Assembly (NCBI GenBank): GCA_017443885.1
Contig: JAFSXW010000089.1
Coordinates: forward strand, 1 to 17,577
Source of the DNA: Clostridia bacterium
Lineage (GTDB): Bacteria; Bacillota; Clostridia; Christensenellales; UBA1242
Direction of reading: 5' to 3'
Length of the DNA stretch: 17,577 bases
The translations under genes were made by a program, and so were the position numbers. This document shows positions 1 to 6,472 of this stretch, in pieces. Under the pieces are notes generated by a model. It made no database searches and was not told the DNA's origin. It saw only the letters and a list, made by a program, of their open reading frames with translations. Numbering within the stretch: the first letter of the stretch is position 1; every line of letters begins with the position of its first letter.

Positions 1-1378
1 GAATAGCATCATCAAAAGTATTTATTGTAAATGTTCCACCAACTATATAAATTAAATAGTTGTGTTCACTAACATTTGCCTTTACTGCAGTGGTAACATC
101 ATTAGTTGTTACATCATAGTCTATTTCGCCAACCTTTATGCCCTTGGTGCTAGTAGCAAGTGAATAATAACTAGAGTAATTGCTCCTTATTTCATCACTT
201 GCTTTTTTAGAATAATTACTAGAAATTCCACTAAATGTTGTGCTAGCACTAGAAGATCTAGTGAAATAAGAACTAGACGAGCTTGTGGCTGTTATCATAT
301 GCGTAGTGGTTGTGATATTGTATGTTCCGCTAACAATATAAACGAAACTATCGCCATAAACTCCATCTCCGTTAACACCAGCAATGGTTAGCGTTGTGCC
401 TTCGGCATAAACAAAACCATTGTTATAAGTGAATGCTGTGCTATCTTCATCAGTTAGTTCGGCATGAAGCCCATCTTTTCCAGCACCACTAATTATAATA
501 TTGGCGTTCAATAGATTAATTGATTCGCCCTTAATGCCATGCCCCTCTTGATCGCTTTCAGATGTATAATAACCAGCATTTAAAATATTTATAGTTGTGC
601 CTAAAATTTTAACTATTCCATCAGCTTTAATTGCAGTTTTTTCGCTATTAATATTTAAAACACCTGTTCCGTTTATCACAATTCCACTATCGCTAGAAAT
701 TGCATTTTTATTATCGGAAGTATGTGCCCCCGAATTGTTATTAACGCTAACATTTGCACCATCTAAAATTGTCAAAATTATTGCATTACTAGAACCATTG
801 TCTATAACTTTTTTACCAGAATAAGATAATGTGGTTTCTCCGCTATAAAATAAATGTGCAGTATAAATATATTCAGAATTTATTGAAGTTTGCCCAGTGA
901 TTATTTGAGTATCAAATAATAAATTAATATCTCCATCAGCATTAATATCAATATTTCCTGTGTAGCCACTATTAGCTCTAAATTCCCAATTACCACCTTT
1001 TAAAATTGTAATCGTTACATTGCCCTTCTTGCTAGTGGTCTTTGTTGCAATCACATTTTCATTTATAATCACTTGCCCGTATGTTTCACTTTCACTATCA
1101 GTATCCATATCCTCACCATTTACGGATAAAACCCCGTCTGCATAGATGATAGTGTATTGAGCATTATTAAAAACTTCTGTCTCATCAGTTGTAATTGAAC
1201 TTATTGCATTTTTCACATTTGTTGCAGATTGTGTGGTTTTGGTTGTTTCTTCTGTTGATTCTAGCATTGCATCATTTGTATTTGTATTGTTATTATTGCC
1301 ACATGCAGACAAAACAAATGAACAACTAAAAATAACACTAACAATTAAAGCAATAAAAATGTTTTTTATTTTTTTCAT
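1..1378 (-). CDS. Beta-helix (carbohydrate-binding-like) lipoprotein, C-terminus off window
   Basis: About 459 codons are visible, from ATG at 1378 to the window edge with no stop, so the 3' end is missing. The N-terminus is a lipoprotein signal: MKKIK, a hydrophobic stretch, then the lipobox LSAC with Cys26 as lipidation site, followed by an Asn/Thr/Glu-rich linker to about residue 55. The rest is poor in Cys and rich in Asn, Gly, Ser, Thr and Ile, in short repeated strands such as GIVINGTGVLNINS, GKDGLHAE, GDGVYGDSFVYIVSGTYNI and YLIYIVGGTFTI. This is the pattern of right-handed beta-helix proteins, and it resembles the DUF4353 'carbohydrate-binding domain-containing' lipoproteins of gut Firmicutes. 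It is probably anchored on the outer face of the membrane; ligand unknown. It has its own promoter and an SD (GGGGGG at 1391-1396). The family call is from memory of the pattern; the lipoprotein call is firmer. Confidence 0.75.
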   Translation of the reverse strand, partial: MKKIKNIFIALIVSVIFSCSFVLSACGNNNNTNTNDAMLESTEETTKTTQSATNVKNAISSITTDETEVFNNAQYTIIYADGVLSVNGEDMDTDSESETYGQVIINENVIATKTTSKKGNVTITILKGGNWEFRANSGYTGNIDINADGDINLLFDTQIITGQTSINSEYIYTAHLFYSGETTLSYSGKKVIDNGSSNAIILTILDGANVSVNNNSGAHTSDNKNAISSDSGIVINGTGVLNINSEKTAIKADGIVKILGTTINILNAGYYTSESDQEGHGIKGESINLLNANIIISGAGKDGLHAELTDEDSTAFTYNNGFVYAEGTTLTIAGVNGDGVYGDSFVYIVSGTYNITTTTHMITATSSSSSYFTRSSSASTTFSGISSNYSKKASDEIRSNYSSYYSLATSTKGIKVGEIDYDVTTNDVTTAVKANVSEHNYLIYIVGGTFTINTFDDAI

Positions 1379-1417
1379 AATTAACTATTTCCCCCCTTTC
1401 ACTTTTATTCTAATTAA

Positions 1418-1447
1418 ATTATAAAATAAATTTAAAAAATTAGTCAA
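1418..1447 (-). promoter_or_regulatory. Sigma-A-type promoter of the lipoprotein gene
   Basis: On the minus strand the -35 box TTGACT (1442-1447) and -10 box TATAAT (1418-1423) are separated by 18 bp. Transcription would start near 1411, leaving a leader of about 33 nt with an SD of AAAGGGGGG before the ATG at 1378. It lies beyond the terminator that follows rplQ, so the lipoprotein gene is a separate unit from the ribosomal cluster. Confidence 0.75.
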
Positions 1448-1481
1448 ATATTTAAAAAATATGTTATTTAAAATTACAAGA

Positions 1482-1511
1482 AAAAAACACTCATTAAAGC
1501 GAGTGTTTTTT
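1482..1511 (-). terminator. Intrinsic terminator after rplQ, end of the ribosomal cluster
   Basis: An 11-bp perfect stem (1482-1492 with 1501-1511; core ACACTC/GAGTGT) encloses an 8-nt loop. Read on the minus strand, the stem ends in a run of seven T. It begins 11 nt after the rplQ stop. The flanking A and T runs are symmetrical, so it could also work on the plus strand. Confidence 0.85.
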
Positions 1512-1521
1512 ATTTTACAAT

Positions 1522-2031
1522 TTAAACTAATTCAACAATTGCAAGTTGTGCATTGTCGCCACGGCGAATACTTGTTTTAATAACACGAGTGTATCCACCT
1601 CTTTGACCTTTTTCTGTTGCTCTAGCATCATATTTTGGTGCTAAATCATCAAAAAGTTTTTCAACTAGTGGATATTTAATGCCTTGTGTTCTAGCTTCAA
1701 AAGCATCTTTCTTTTCGCCTTTTGCGCGTTTTTCTTCCCTGGCGTATAAATATGCTAAAAGTTTTCTTCTTGCAGCAAGTTTTTGTGCACCATCTTTAGA
1801 GATAGTTGTTGTTTTTTCTTTGCCTTTGCTATCTGTGCTTGTTGTTTTTTCGCTAACAGTATCTTTATAGCTATTAACGGCAATAGTAATTAACTTTTCT
1901 GCTTGTTTTGCTGCTTCTTTGGCACGGTCTAGAGTTGTTTCAATTCTGCCATACCACAACAAATCAGTTGTAAGAGAACGAAGCATTGCAATTCTTTGAT
2001 CAGTTGGTCTGCCAAGTTTCTTTGTTTCCAT
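1522..2031 (-). CDS. rplQ: 50S ribosomal protein bL17, enlarged
   Basis: bL17 is a large-subunit protein near the peptide exit tunnel. The family core is clear: KLGRPTDQR with a following LRSLTTDL at residues 5-25, GRIETTLDRAKE at 28-39, AEKLIT at 44-49, and the C-terminal GGYTRVIKTSIRRGD and AIVELV. The protein has 169 residues against about 115-130 in most bacteria. The excess is a Lys/Thr/Ser/Asp-rich insertion at about 53-84 and a shorter charged one at about 98-118. Both are in frame and the core on each side is intact, so this is an enlarged protein and not a frameshift. ATG follows SD GGAG. It is the last gene of the cluster, 15 nt after rpoA, with a terminator directly behind it. Confidence 0.96.
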   Translation of the reverse strand: METKKLGRPTDQRIAMLRSLTTDLLWYGRIETTLDRAKEAAKQAEKLITIAVNSYKDTVSEKTTSTDSKGKEKTTTISKDGAQKLAARRKLLAYLYAREEKRAKGEKKDAFEARTQGIKYPLVEKLFDDLAPKYDARATEKGQRGGYTRVIKTSIRRGDNAQLAIVELV

Positions 2032-2045
2032 AAGTTTCTCCTCTA

Positions 2046-2999
2046 TTATTCTTCATTAACTTTAAGGCCAATGCCAAGGTCATTTAATTTTGCTATAATT
2101 TCATCTAGCGATTTACGACCAAGATTTTTAACCTTAAGCATATCTTCTTCTGTTCTATTAACTAAATCTTTCACAGTGTCTATGCCTGCTCTTCTTAAGC
2201 AGTGAGAGCTTCTTGCAGAAAGATCCATTTCTTCAACGCTCATTTCCATAAGTTTTTGAACTTTATCTTCTTCACGGCTAACAAGGATTGAAGTGTTGTT
2301 CATTTCGGCAACTAAATCAACAAATAGATTTGCATGCTCAACTAAAAGTTTACTAGCAAGGCTAATAACTTCTTTAGCTGAAACAGTGCCATTTGTTTTA
2401 ACCTCGACTGTTAATTTATCATAGTCTGTATTTTGGCCAACACGAGTGTTTTCAACAGTGTAGCTTGCACTTTTAACAGGTGTGAAGATGCTATCAATTG
2501 CAATGCAACCAATAGGATAACTTTCATCTTTATTTTTATCTGCAGACACATATCCTCTTCCACGACCAACGATAATTTGCATATCTAAGTCGCCATCAGT
2601 TTCAAGAGTGCAAATATATAAATCTGGGTTTAAAACTTCAACTTCATCATCTGCCATAATGTCTTTTGCGGTTACAACGCATGGACCTTTAGCTTTTAAG
2701 TTAATAGTTTTCTTAAAGTTTTTATCGGTACTTTTTGTTTTAACGGCTAAATTTTTGATGTTTAAGATAATTTCCGTAACATCTTCTCTGCAACCTTTAA
2801 GGGTTGAGAATTCGTGCTGAACGCCTGCAATTTTAATGCAAACGGCAGCAGCACCAGGAAGGCTAGAAAGAAGCATTCTTCTAAGAGCGTTTCCTATGGT
2901 TGTTCCAAAGCCTTTTTCTAGTGGCTCTAAAACAAATTTAGCATAGCTTCCGCCATCTTCTTCTAGGCATTCAATTCTTGGTTTTTCGATTTCTAACAT
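2046..2999 (-). CDS. rpoA: DNA-directed RNA polymerase subunit alpha
   Basis: The alpha subunit dimerises to nucleate RNA polymerase assembly, and its C-terminal domain binds UP-element DNA and activators. At 317 residues it is full length. The N-terminal domain (about 1-230) carries the assembly motif GNALRRMLLSSLPG (36-49) and NTRVGQ with a following DYDKL. A linker (about 231-250) precedes the helix-hairpin-helix C-terminal domain with NLGRKSLDE (292-300). Most DNA-contacting positions are kept: Arg263, Cys267, Gly294, Lys296 and Ser297, matching E. coli R265, C269, G296, K298 and S299. The position of E. coli N268 is His266 here. SD AGG lies 8 nt before the ATG. Gene order rpsD-rpoA-rplQ is the usual alpha operon. 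Confidence 0.98.
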   Translation of the reverse strand: MLEIEKPRIECLEEDGGSYAKFVLEPLEKGFGTTIGNALRRMLLSSLPGAAAVCIKIAGVQHEFSTLKGCREDVTEIILNIKNLAVKTKSTDKNFKKTINLKAKGPCVVTAKDIMADDEVEVLNPDLYICTLETDGDLDMQIIVGRGRGYVSADKNKDESYPIGCIAIDSIFTPVKSASYTVENTRVGQNTDYDKLTVEVKTNGTVSAKEVISLASKLLVEHANLFVDLVAEMNNTSILVSREEDKVQKLMEMSVEEMDLSARSSHCLRRAGIDTVKDLVNRTEEDMLKVKNLGRKSLDEIIAKLNDLGIGLKVNEE

Positions 3000-3025
3000 A
3001 ACAATTTCCTACCTTTTATAGTTTA

Positions 3026-3646
3026 TTACTTAGAATAAAGCTCGATAATTAAGTGCTCTTCAATGTTAAGGTCTATATCTTCGCGTGCTGGAAGGCTATT
3101 AACCTTACCTGTTAGTTTTTCTGCATCAAATTCAAGCCATTTAGGAACAACAACTCTTGAAGAACGAATATCTGAGTAGTTGCCTTTCTTTTGTTTGTTT
3201 TCTTTAACAGTGATAACATCACCAACTTTAACCTGATATGAAGGAATATTTACGCATTTTCCGTTTACGCAAATATGACCATGGTTAACAATTTGACGGC
3301 TTGCAGCACGGCTAGAACCAAGACCAAGACGATAAACAACATTATCTAGTCTTCTTTCTAGTAAGCTAAGCATGTTTTCACCAGTTTTACCTTTCATGCG
3401 CTCTGCTTCAACATAATAGCCATGAAATTGTTTTTCAAGAAGGTTATATGCTCTTTTAACCTTTTGTTTTTCTCTAAGCTGAGTTTGATATTCACTTGGT
3501 TTCTTTCTGCTAACTGGATGAACACCAGGGTTAACTGGGCGTTTTTCCATTGCACATTTTTTAGTTAAGCATCTTTCACCTTTAAGGAAAAGTTTAGCCC
3601 CTTCCCTACGGCAAAGTCTGCAATCTGCATCAGTATATCTTGCCAT
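3026..3646 (-). CDS. rpsD: 30S ribosomal protein uS4, zinc-binding form
   Basis: uS4 is a primary 16S rRNA-binding assembly protein and, in several bacteria, the translational repressor of its own operon. At 206 residues it is of normal length. Cys9, Cys12, Cys26 and Cys31 (C-X2-C-X13-C-X4-C) make the zinc knuckle of the C+ form. The S4 RNA-binding fold follows from about residue 95 (RRLDNVVYRLG, SRAASRQIVNHGHICVNG). SD GGAGG begins inside the stop codon of rpsK (TAGGAGG at 3653-3659). Its place between rpsK and rpoA matches the E. coli alpha operon, unlike B. subtilis, where rpsD is elsewhere on the chromosome. Confidence 0.98.
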   Translation of the reverse strand: MARYTDADCRLCRREGAKLFLKGERCLTKKCAMEKRPVNPGVHPVSRKKPSEYQTQLREKQKVKRAYNLLEKQFHGYYVEAERMKGKTGENMLSLLERRLDNVVYRLGLGSSRAASRQIVNHGHICVNGKCVNIPSYQVKVGDVITVKENKQKKGNYSDIRSSRVVVPKWLEFDAEKLTGKVNSLPAREDIDLNIEEHLIIELYSK

Positions 3647-3656
3647 AATTTACCTC

Positions 3657-4052
3657 CTACACTCTTCTGCGTTTAGGTGGTCTGCAACCATTGTGAGGAA
3701 TTGGAGAAACATCACGAATAAGTGTTACTTCAATTTCAGCATTAGCTAAAGCACGAATAGCAGATTCTCTGCCATTACCTGGGCCTTTCACATAAACCTC
3801 TACGCTTTTAATTCCATATTCTTTTGCGGCTTTTGCGGCCTTTTCTGCTGCCATGCTTGCAGCAAATGGAGTACTTTTACGGTTACCACGGTATCCAAGC
3901 GCTCCAGCACTGCATGCAGCAAGTGCATTACCAGCAACATCAGTTACTGTTACAATTGTGTTATTGAACGAAGATTGAACATGCACAATGCCTTTATCAA
4001 CATTGGTTGTAATCTTACGCTTTTTATTTGTAGCTTTCTTTACTTGTGCCAT
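3657..4052 (-). CDS. rpsK: 30S ribosomal protein uS11
   Basis: uS11 lies on the platform of the small subunit next to the mRNA exit site. The 131 residues have the family layout: a basic N-terminus (KKATNKKRKIT), the core HVQSSFNNTIVTVTD, GNALAACSAGALGYRG, and the C-terminal SPIPHNGCRPPKRRRV. The length is the usual one. SD AAAGGAGA lies just before the ATG. The stop TAG at 3657-3659 forms the start of the rpsD SD, so termination on rpsK and initiation on rpsD are probably coupled. Confidence 0.98.
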   Translation of the reverse strand: MAQVKKATNKKRKITTNVDKGIVHVQSSFNNTIVTVTDVAGNALAACSAGALGYRGNRKSTPFAASMAAEKAAKAAKEYGIKSVEVYVKGPGNGRESAIRALANAEIEVTLIRDVSPIPHNGCRPPKRRRV

Positions 4053-4063
4053 AAAATTCTCCT

Positions 4064-4429
4064 TTATTTCTTCTTAATAGAGCTTGTGCGTGGGCCTTTT
4101 CTAGTGCGCGCATTACTATGCGTTCTCTGTCCACGAACAGGCAATCCTTTTCTATGTCTTATTCCGCGATAAGAACCTATTTCCATTAATGCTTTAATGT
4201 CCATAGCAACATCTCTTTTCTTATCCCCTTCAACAACAACATGTTTATCAAGGTATTCACGGATTTTAGAAATGTCATTTTCAGTTAAATCTTTTACCCT
4301 AGTATTTGGGTCTATTTTGGTTTCTGCCAAAATATTTTGCGAAGTTTTAAGGCCAATACCATAAATATATGTAAGGCCAACTTCAACTCTTTTCTCATTT
4401 GGTAAGTCAACACCAGCGATACGAGCCAT
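4064..4429 (-). CDS. rpsM: 30S ribosomal protein uS13
   Basis: uS13 is on the small-subunit head and contacts the P-site tRNA and 50S bridges. The 121 residues begin MARIAGVDLPNEKRVEVGLT, continue with IYGIGLKTSQ (helix-two-turn-helix region), and end in GIRHRKGLPVRGQRTHSNART and a basic tail, all typical. The SD TGGAGG lies 6 nt before the ATG. It is the first gene of the alpha-type block and follows a 149-nt gap with predicted hairpins, a probable site of transcript or translation control. Confidence 0.98.
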   Translation of the reverse strand: MARIAGVDLPNEKRVEVGLTYIYGIGLKTSQNILAETKIDPNTRVKDLTENDISKIREYLDKHVVVEGDKKRDVAMDIKALMEIGSYRGIRHRKGLPVRGQRTHSNARTRKGPRTSSIKKK

Positions 4430-4578
4430 TTTTATCCTCCAGATAATTTGTATTTTTTATTGTTTTTATTTTTATATATTTTTGCGCTTTGTGGTGAAAA
4501 GGGTTAGTTTTCAGCCGCCCACAATGCGATAATTTTCAAACCCAAAATGGCAGAACAAAAGTTCTGCCTTAGTTTTGT
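4430..4578 (-). promoter_or_regulatory. Structured intergenic leader before rpsM
   Basis: This 149-nt gap holds no reading frame. Read on the minus strand it contains a perfect 8-bp hairpin (4549-4556 with 4561-4568, loop TTTT), then a looser stem of 5 bp (4539-4543 with 4501-4505) enclosing a smaller CGC/GCG stem, then an A/T-rich stretch and the rpsM SD. A weak promoter-like pair (TTTTCA, 18 bp, TATAAA) lies in the A/T-rich part. In E. coli the uS4-binding alpha-operon leader sits at exactly this place. A similar role here is inference. Confidence 0.45.
4549..4568 (-). terminator. Hairpin after rpmJ, possible weak terminator or attenuator
   Basis: GGCAGAAC and GTTCTGCC form a perfect 8-bp stem with a 4-nt loop, 10 nt after the rpmJ stop. 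On the minus strand it is followed by only A then TTTT and GGG, too short a U-run for a strong intrinsic terminator. It may reduce readthrough, protect the 3' end of an upstream transcript, or be part of an rpsM leader. Confidence 0.4.
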
Positions 4579-4695
4579 TTAACCCTGAACCTGTTTGTGT
4601 TTTGGGAATTTTGAGCAAATAACTCTTAACTTTCCTTCTCTTTTAATAACCTTGCAATCAGGGCAGATAGGTTTTACACTTGGTCTAACTTTCAT
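4579..4695 (-). CDS. rpmJ: 50S ribosomal protein bL36, zinc-binding form
   Basis: The gene encodes 38 residues, MKVRPSVKPICPDCKVIK and onward, ending KHKQVQG. bL36 is the smallest 50S protein and sits at the 23S rRNA domain junction near the factor-binding side. The zinc ligands Cys11, Cys14, Cys27 and His33 (C-X2-C-X12-C-X5-H) are all present, so this is the C+ form. Length and ends match the family exactly. SD AAGGAG lies 8 nt before the ATG. It follows infA by 16 nt and is the last gene before the rpsM leader. Confidence 0.97.
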   Translation of the reverse strand: MKVRPSVKPICPDCKVIKREGKLRVICSKFPKHKQVQG

Positions 4696-4711
4696 TTTAG
4701 TTTTCTCCTTT

Positions 4712-4930
4712 TTATTTACTTCTCCAAATAATTCGGCCACGGGTTAAATCGTAAGGGCTCATCTCTAGTTTAACAGTGTCGCCCTCGTAAACATGGATAT
4801 AATTTTTCCAAAGTTTGCCAGAAAGATATGCCGTAATAATATGTCCGTTAGAGAGTTGAACTTTAAAAGTTGCCCCTGGCATTGCTTCAACAACAACACC
4901 TTCGGTTTCTATAACATCACTCTTACTCAC
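4712..4930 (-). CDS. infA: Translation initiation factor IF-1
   Basis: IF-1 is a single OB-fold protein that binds the ribosomal A site during initiation. I start it at GTG 4930, giving 72 residues (MSKSDVIETEGVVVEA...SPYDLTRGRIIWRSK), the exact family length. The frame is open to another GTG at 4945 (77 residues), but that start lies inside map and its extra codons contain the SD GGGGAGG (4937-4943), which is spaced 6 nt from GTG 4930. The C-terminal SPYDLTRGRI is well kept. The middle differs: the usual GK[I/L/M]R and IRI positions read GKLW and IHV, replacing two usually basic residues with Trp and His. The start follows the map stop by one base. Confidence 0.95.
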   Translation of the reverse strand: MSKSDVIETEGVVVEAMPGATFKVQLSNGHIITAYLSGKLWKNYIHVYEGDTVKLEMSPYDLTRGRIIWRSK

Positions 4931-4931
4931 T

Positions 4932-5687
4932 TTAATCCTCCCCACTTGGCTTTGTTAAAATTTCCACGCCATCTTCGGTGATTACCACCGTGTTTTCATA
5001 ATGAGCAGATGGCGAGCCATCTAAGGTTCTTGCATCCCACCCATTTATTTTCATTTTATACGAACCAGCGTTAACCATTGGTTCAATAGCTATGGTATTG
5101 CCTTTTTTTAGTTTTGGTCCCGTTCCCCTAAGCCCATAATTTGGAACATTAGGAGACTCATGAAGGTGCCTTCCAATTCCGTGCCCCACCATATCTCTAA
5201 CAACACTAAAGCCGTGTTTTTCAACATAAGTTTGAACCTGAGCGCCAATATCTCCAATTCTGCTTCCGTCTTTAATGCCCTTAATGCCCTCGTAAAAACT
5301 TTCACGAGTAACATCAATTAATTTTTGTTTTTCATCTGATATTTTCCCAATAGCAAATGTTCTTGCGGCATCTCCATGCCAACCTTTATAAACGCAACCG
5401 CAATCAACAGAAAGTATCATGCCCTCTTTCAAAATATCTGTTTCCCTTGGGAATCCATGAACAACAACATCATCAATAGATGTGCATATAGTTCCCGGAA
5501 AGCCATTATAATGCAAAAAGTTTGGTTTTGCGCCTTTACTAATTATATACTCATATGCGATTTTGTCAAGAGCCTTTGTTGAAATTCCCGGTTTTGCGTG
5601 CCTTCCAACAAGTTCAAGTGTGTCGGCAGTAATCCTGCCTGCAACTCGCATAAGTTCTAATTCTTCTGGTTTTCTTTCTTCTAGCAT
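4932..5687 (-). CDS. map: Methionine aminopeptidase, type I
   Basis: This cytosolic metalloprotease removes the initiator Met from nascent proteins. At 251 residues it has the type I fold without an N-terminal extension. The dinuclear metal ligands are all seen: Asp95 (SVDCG), Asp106 (HGDAA), His169 (GHGIG), Glu202 (IEPM) and Glu231 (YENTVV). The substrate-side His77 is in VVVHG. The segment before Glu231 reads SAHYENT where many homologues have QFEHT, a mild variation. The ATG overlaps the adk stop by 7 nt, with SD GAAGG inside adk, so translation is probably coupled. Its grouping with adk, secY and infA is usual in Firmicutes. Confidence 0.97.
   Translation of the reverse strand: MLEERKPEELELMRVAGRITADTLELVGRHAKPGISTKALDKIAYEYIISKGAKPNFLHYNGFPGTICTSIDDVVVHGFPRETDILKEGMILSVDCGCVYKGWHGDAARTFAIGKISDEKQKLIDVTRESFYEGIKGIKDGSRIGDIGAQVQTYVEKHGFSVVRDMVGHGIGRHLHESPNVPNYGLRGTGPKLKKGNTIAIEPMVNAGSYKMKINGWDARTLDGSPSAHYENTVVITEDGVEILTKPSGED
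4937..4943 (-). promoter_or_regulatory. SD site that fixes the infA start
   Basis: GGGGAGG on the minus strand lies 6 nt before GTG 4930 and overlaps the final map codons. It makes the upstream GTG at 4945 unlikely as a start. Confidence 0.8.
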
Positions 5688-6322
5688 TGTTTTGCCTTCT
5701 CTTGTGCGTCTTTAAGTGCACAATTAATATCTGCATAAACCTTGTCTATTGGCTGATTGCCATTAATTTTAACAAGTTTTCCAGTGTTTTTATAATAATC
5801 AACAACTGGTGCAGTTTGCTCTGTGTAGGTTTTTAAGCGTTTTTCTATAACTTCTTTTGTGTCATCTGCTCTTTGGTAAACTTCCCCATGACATTTAGGG
5901 CATCTATTATCAATGCAATCGCTATCAATAAAAGTTCCGCCACAATCACGGCAAGTTTTCCTAGATGTTAGCCTTTTAATAATTGCGTTAAAATCAACAT
6001 CAATATAAACAACACAATCGATGCCAAGTTTTTCACAATAATCAATCTGAGCTAAATTTCTAGGTACACCATCTAGCAAAAAGCCATTTTTGCAATCATC
6101 TTGTAAAACTCTTTTGCCAAGCATATTAAATATCACATCATCACCAACAAGTTTGCCTTCTGCTATTAATTTTTCGGCTTCTTTGCCTTCTTTTGTTCCG
6201 TTTTTAATAGCTTCTCTTAGCATGTTGCCAGTGGATATATGACAAACACCAAAATCTCGAACTATAAATTCAGCCTGTGTTCCCTTCCCAGATCCTGGAG
6301 CTCCAATTATAATTAAATTCAT
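5681..6322 (-). CDS. adk: Adenylate kinase, zinc-containing LID
   Basis: Adk catalyses ATP + AMP = 2 ADP in the cytosol. The 213 residues carry the P-loop GAPGSGKGTQ (7-16), the AMP-binding segment STGNMLREAI (30-39), DGVPR (84-88, usually DGFPR) and the Arg-containing LID and C-terminal segments (RLTSRKTC, QRADD). The LID has a four-Cys zinc site, C124-X2-C127-X13-C141-X2-C144, of the Gram-positive long form. The spacing of 13 is shorter than the 16 of the Bacillus enzyme, and there is an extra Cys136. SD AAAGGAG lies 5 nt before the ATG. A 150-nt structured gap separates it from secY, the longest gap on the 5' side of rpmJ inside the cluster. Confidence 0.97.
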   Translation of the reverse strand: MNLIIIGAPGSGKGTQAEFIVRDFGVCHISTGNMLREAIKNGTKEGKEAEKLIAEGKLVGDDVIFNMLGKRVLQDDCKNGFLLDGVPRNLAQIDYCEKLGIDCVVYIDVDFNAIIKRLTSRKTCRDCGGTFIDSDCIDNRCPKCHGEVYQRADDTKEVIEKRLKTYTEQTAPVVDYYKNTGKLVKINGNQPIDKVYADINCALKDAQEKAKQC

Positions 6323-6472
6323 AATTTCTCCTTTTATCCTAAACCATTTAAGGTTTTATCCTTCCTAGTTTTACATAAAAAATGCAAAACTAGGAGGAGC
6401 CTATTATTGTTTTTCCATTTAAAACTACTTTTCTAAATTAACTTATCAACTAATCTGTTAATAAATTGTTAA
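6323..6472 (-). promoter_or_regulatory. Structured intergenic leader before adk
   Basis: The gap holds no credible gene and no convincing promoter. Read on the minus strand, a CTCCTCC motif (6393-6399) is followed by a 13-bp hairpin (6364-6376 with 6382-6394), then a small 5-bp stem AAACC/GGTTT, then the adk SD AGGAG (6328-6332). CTCCT could pair with that SD, so the leader could switch between open and closed forms. This is inference from base pairing only. Confidence 0.45.
6364..6394 (-). repeat. Inverted repeat, 13-bp hairpin before adk
   Basis: Arms of 13 nt pair throughout except for one G-U wobble, around a 5-nt loop of T on the minus strand. The transcript after the stem reads AAGGAUAAAACC, with no U-run, so it is not an ordinary intrinsic terminator. 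On the plus strand the nearest T-run is also too distant. Confidence 0.75.

Noticed and set aside
597..1424. Plus-strand open frames at 597-824 and 1233-1424
   Set aside because: They lie antisense to the long lipoprotein frame, which has promoter, SD, signal peptide and lipobox. They lack SD sites and recognisable content.
5108..5317. Second minus-strand frame inside map, and similar ones at 13369-13626 and 14133-14348
   Set aside because: They are alternate-frame shadows of map, rpsC and rpsS/rplV, all with clear family signatures in the main frame.
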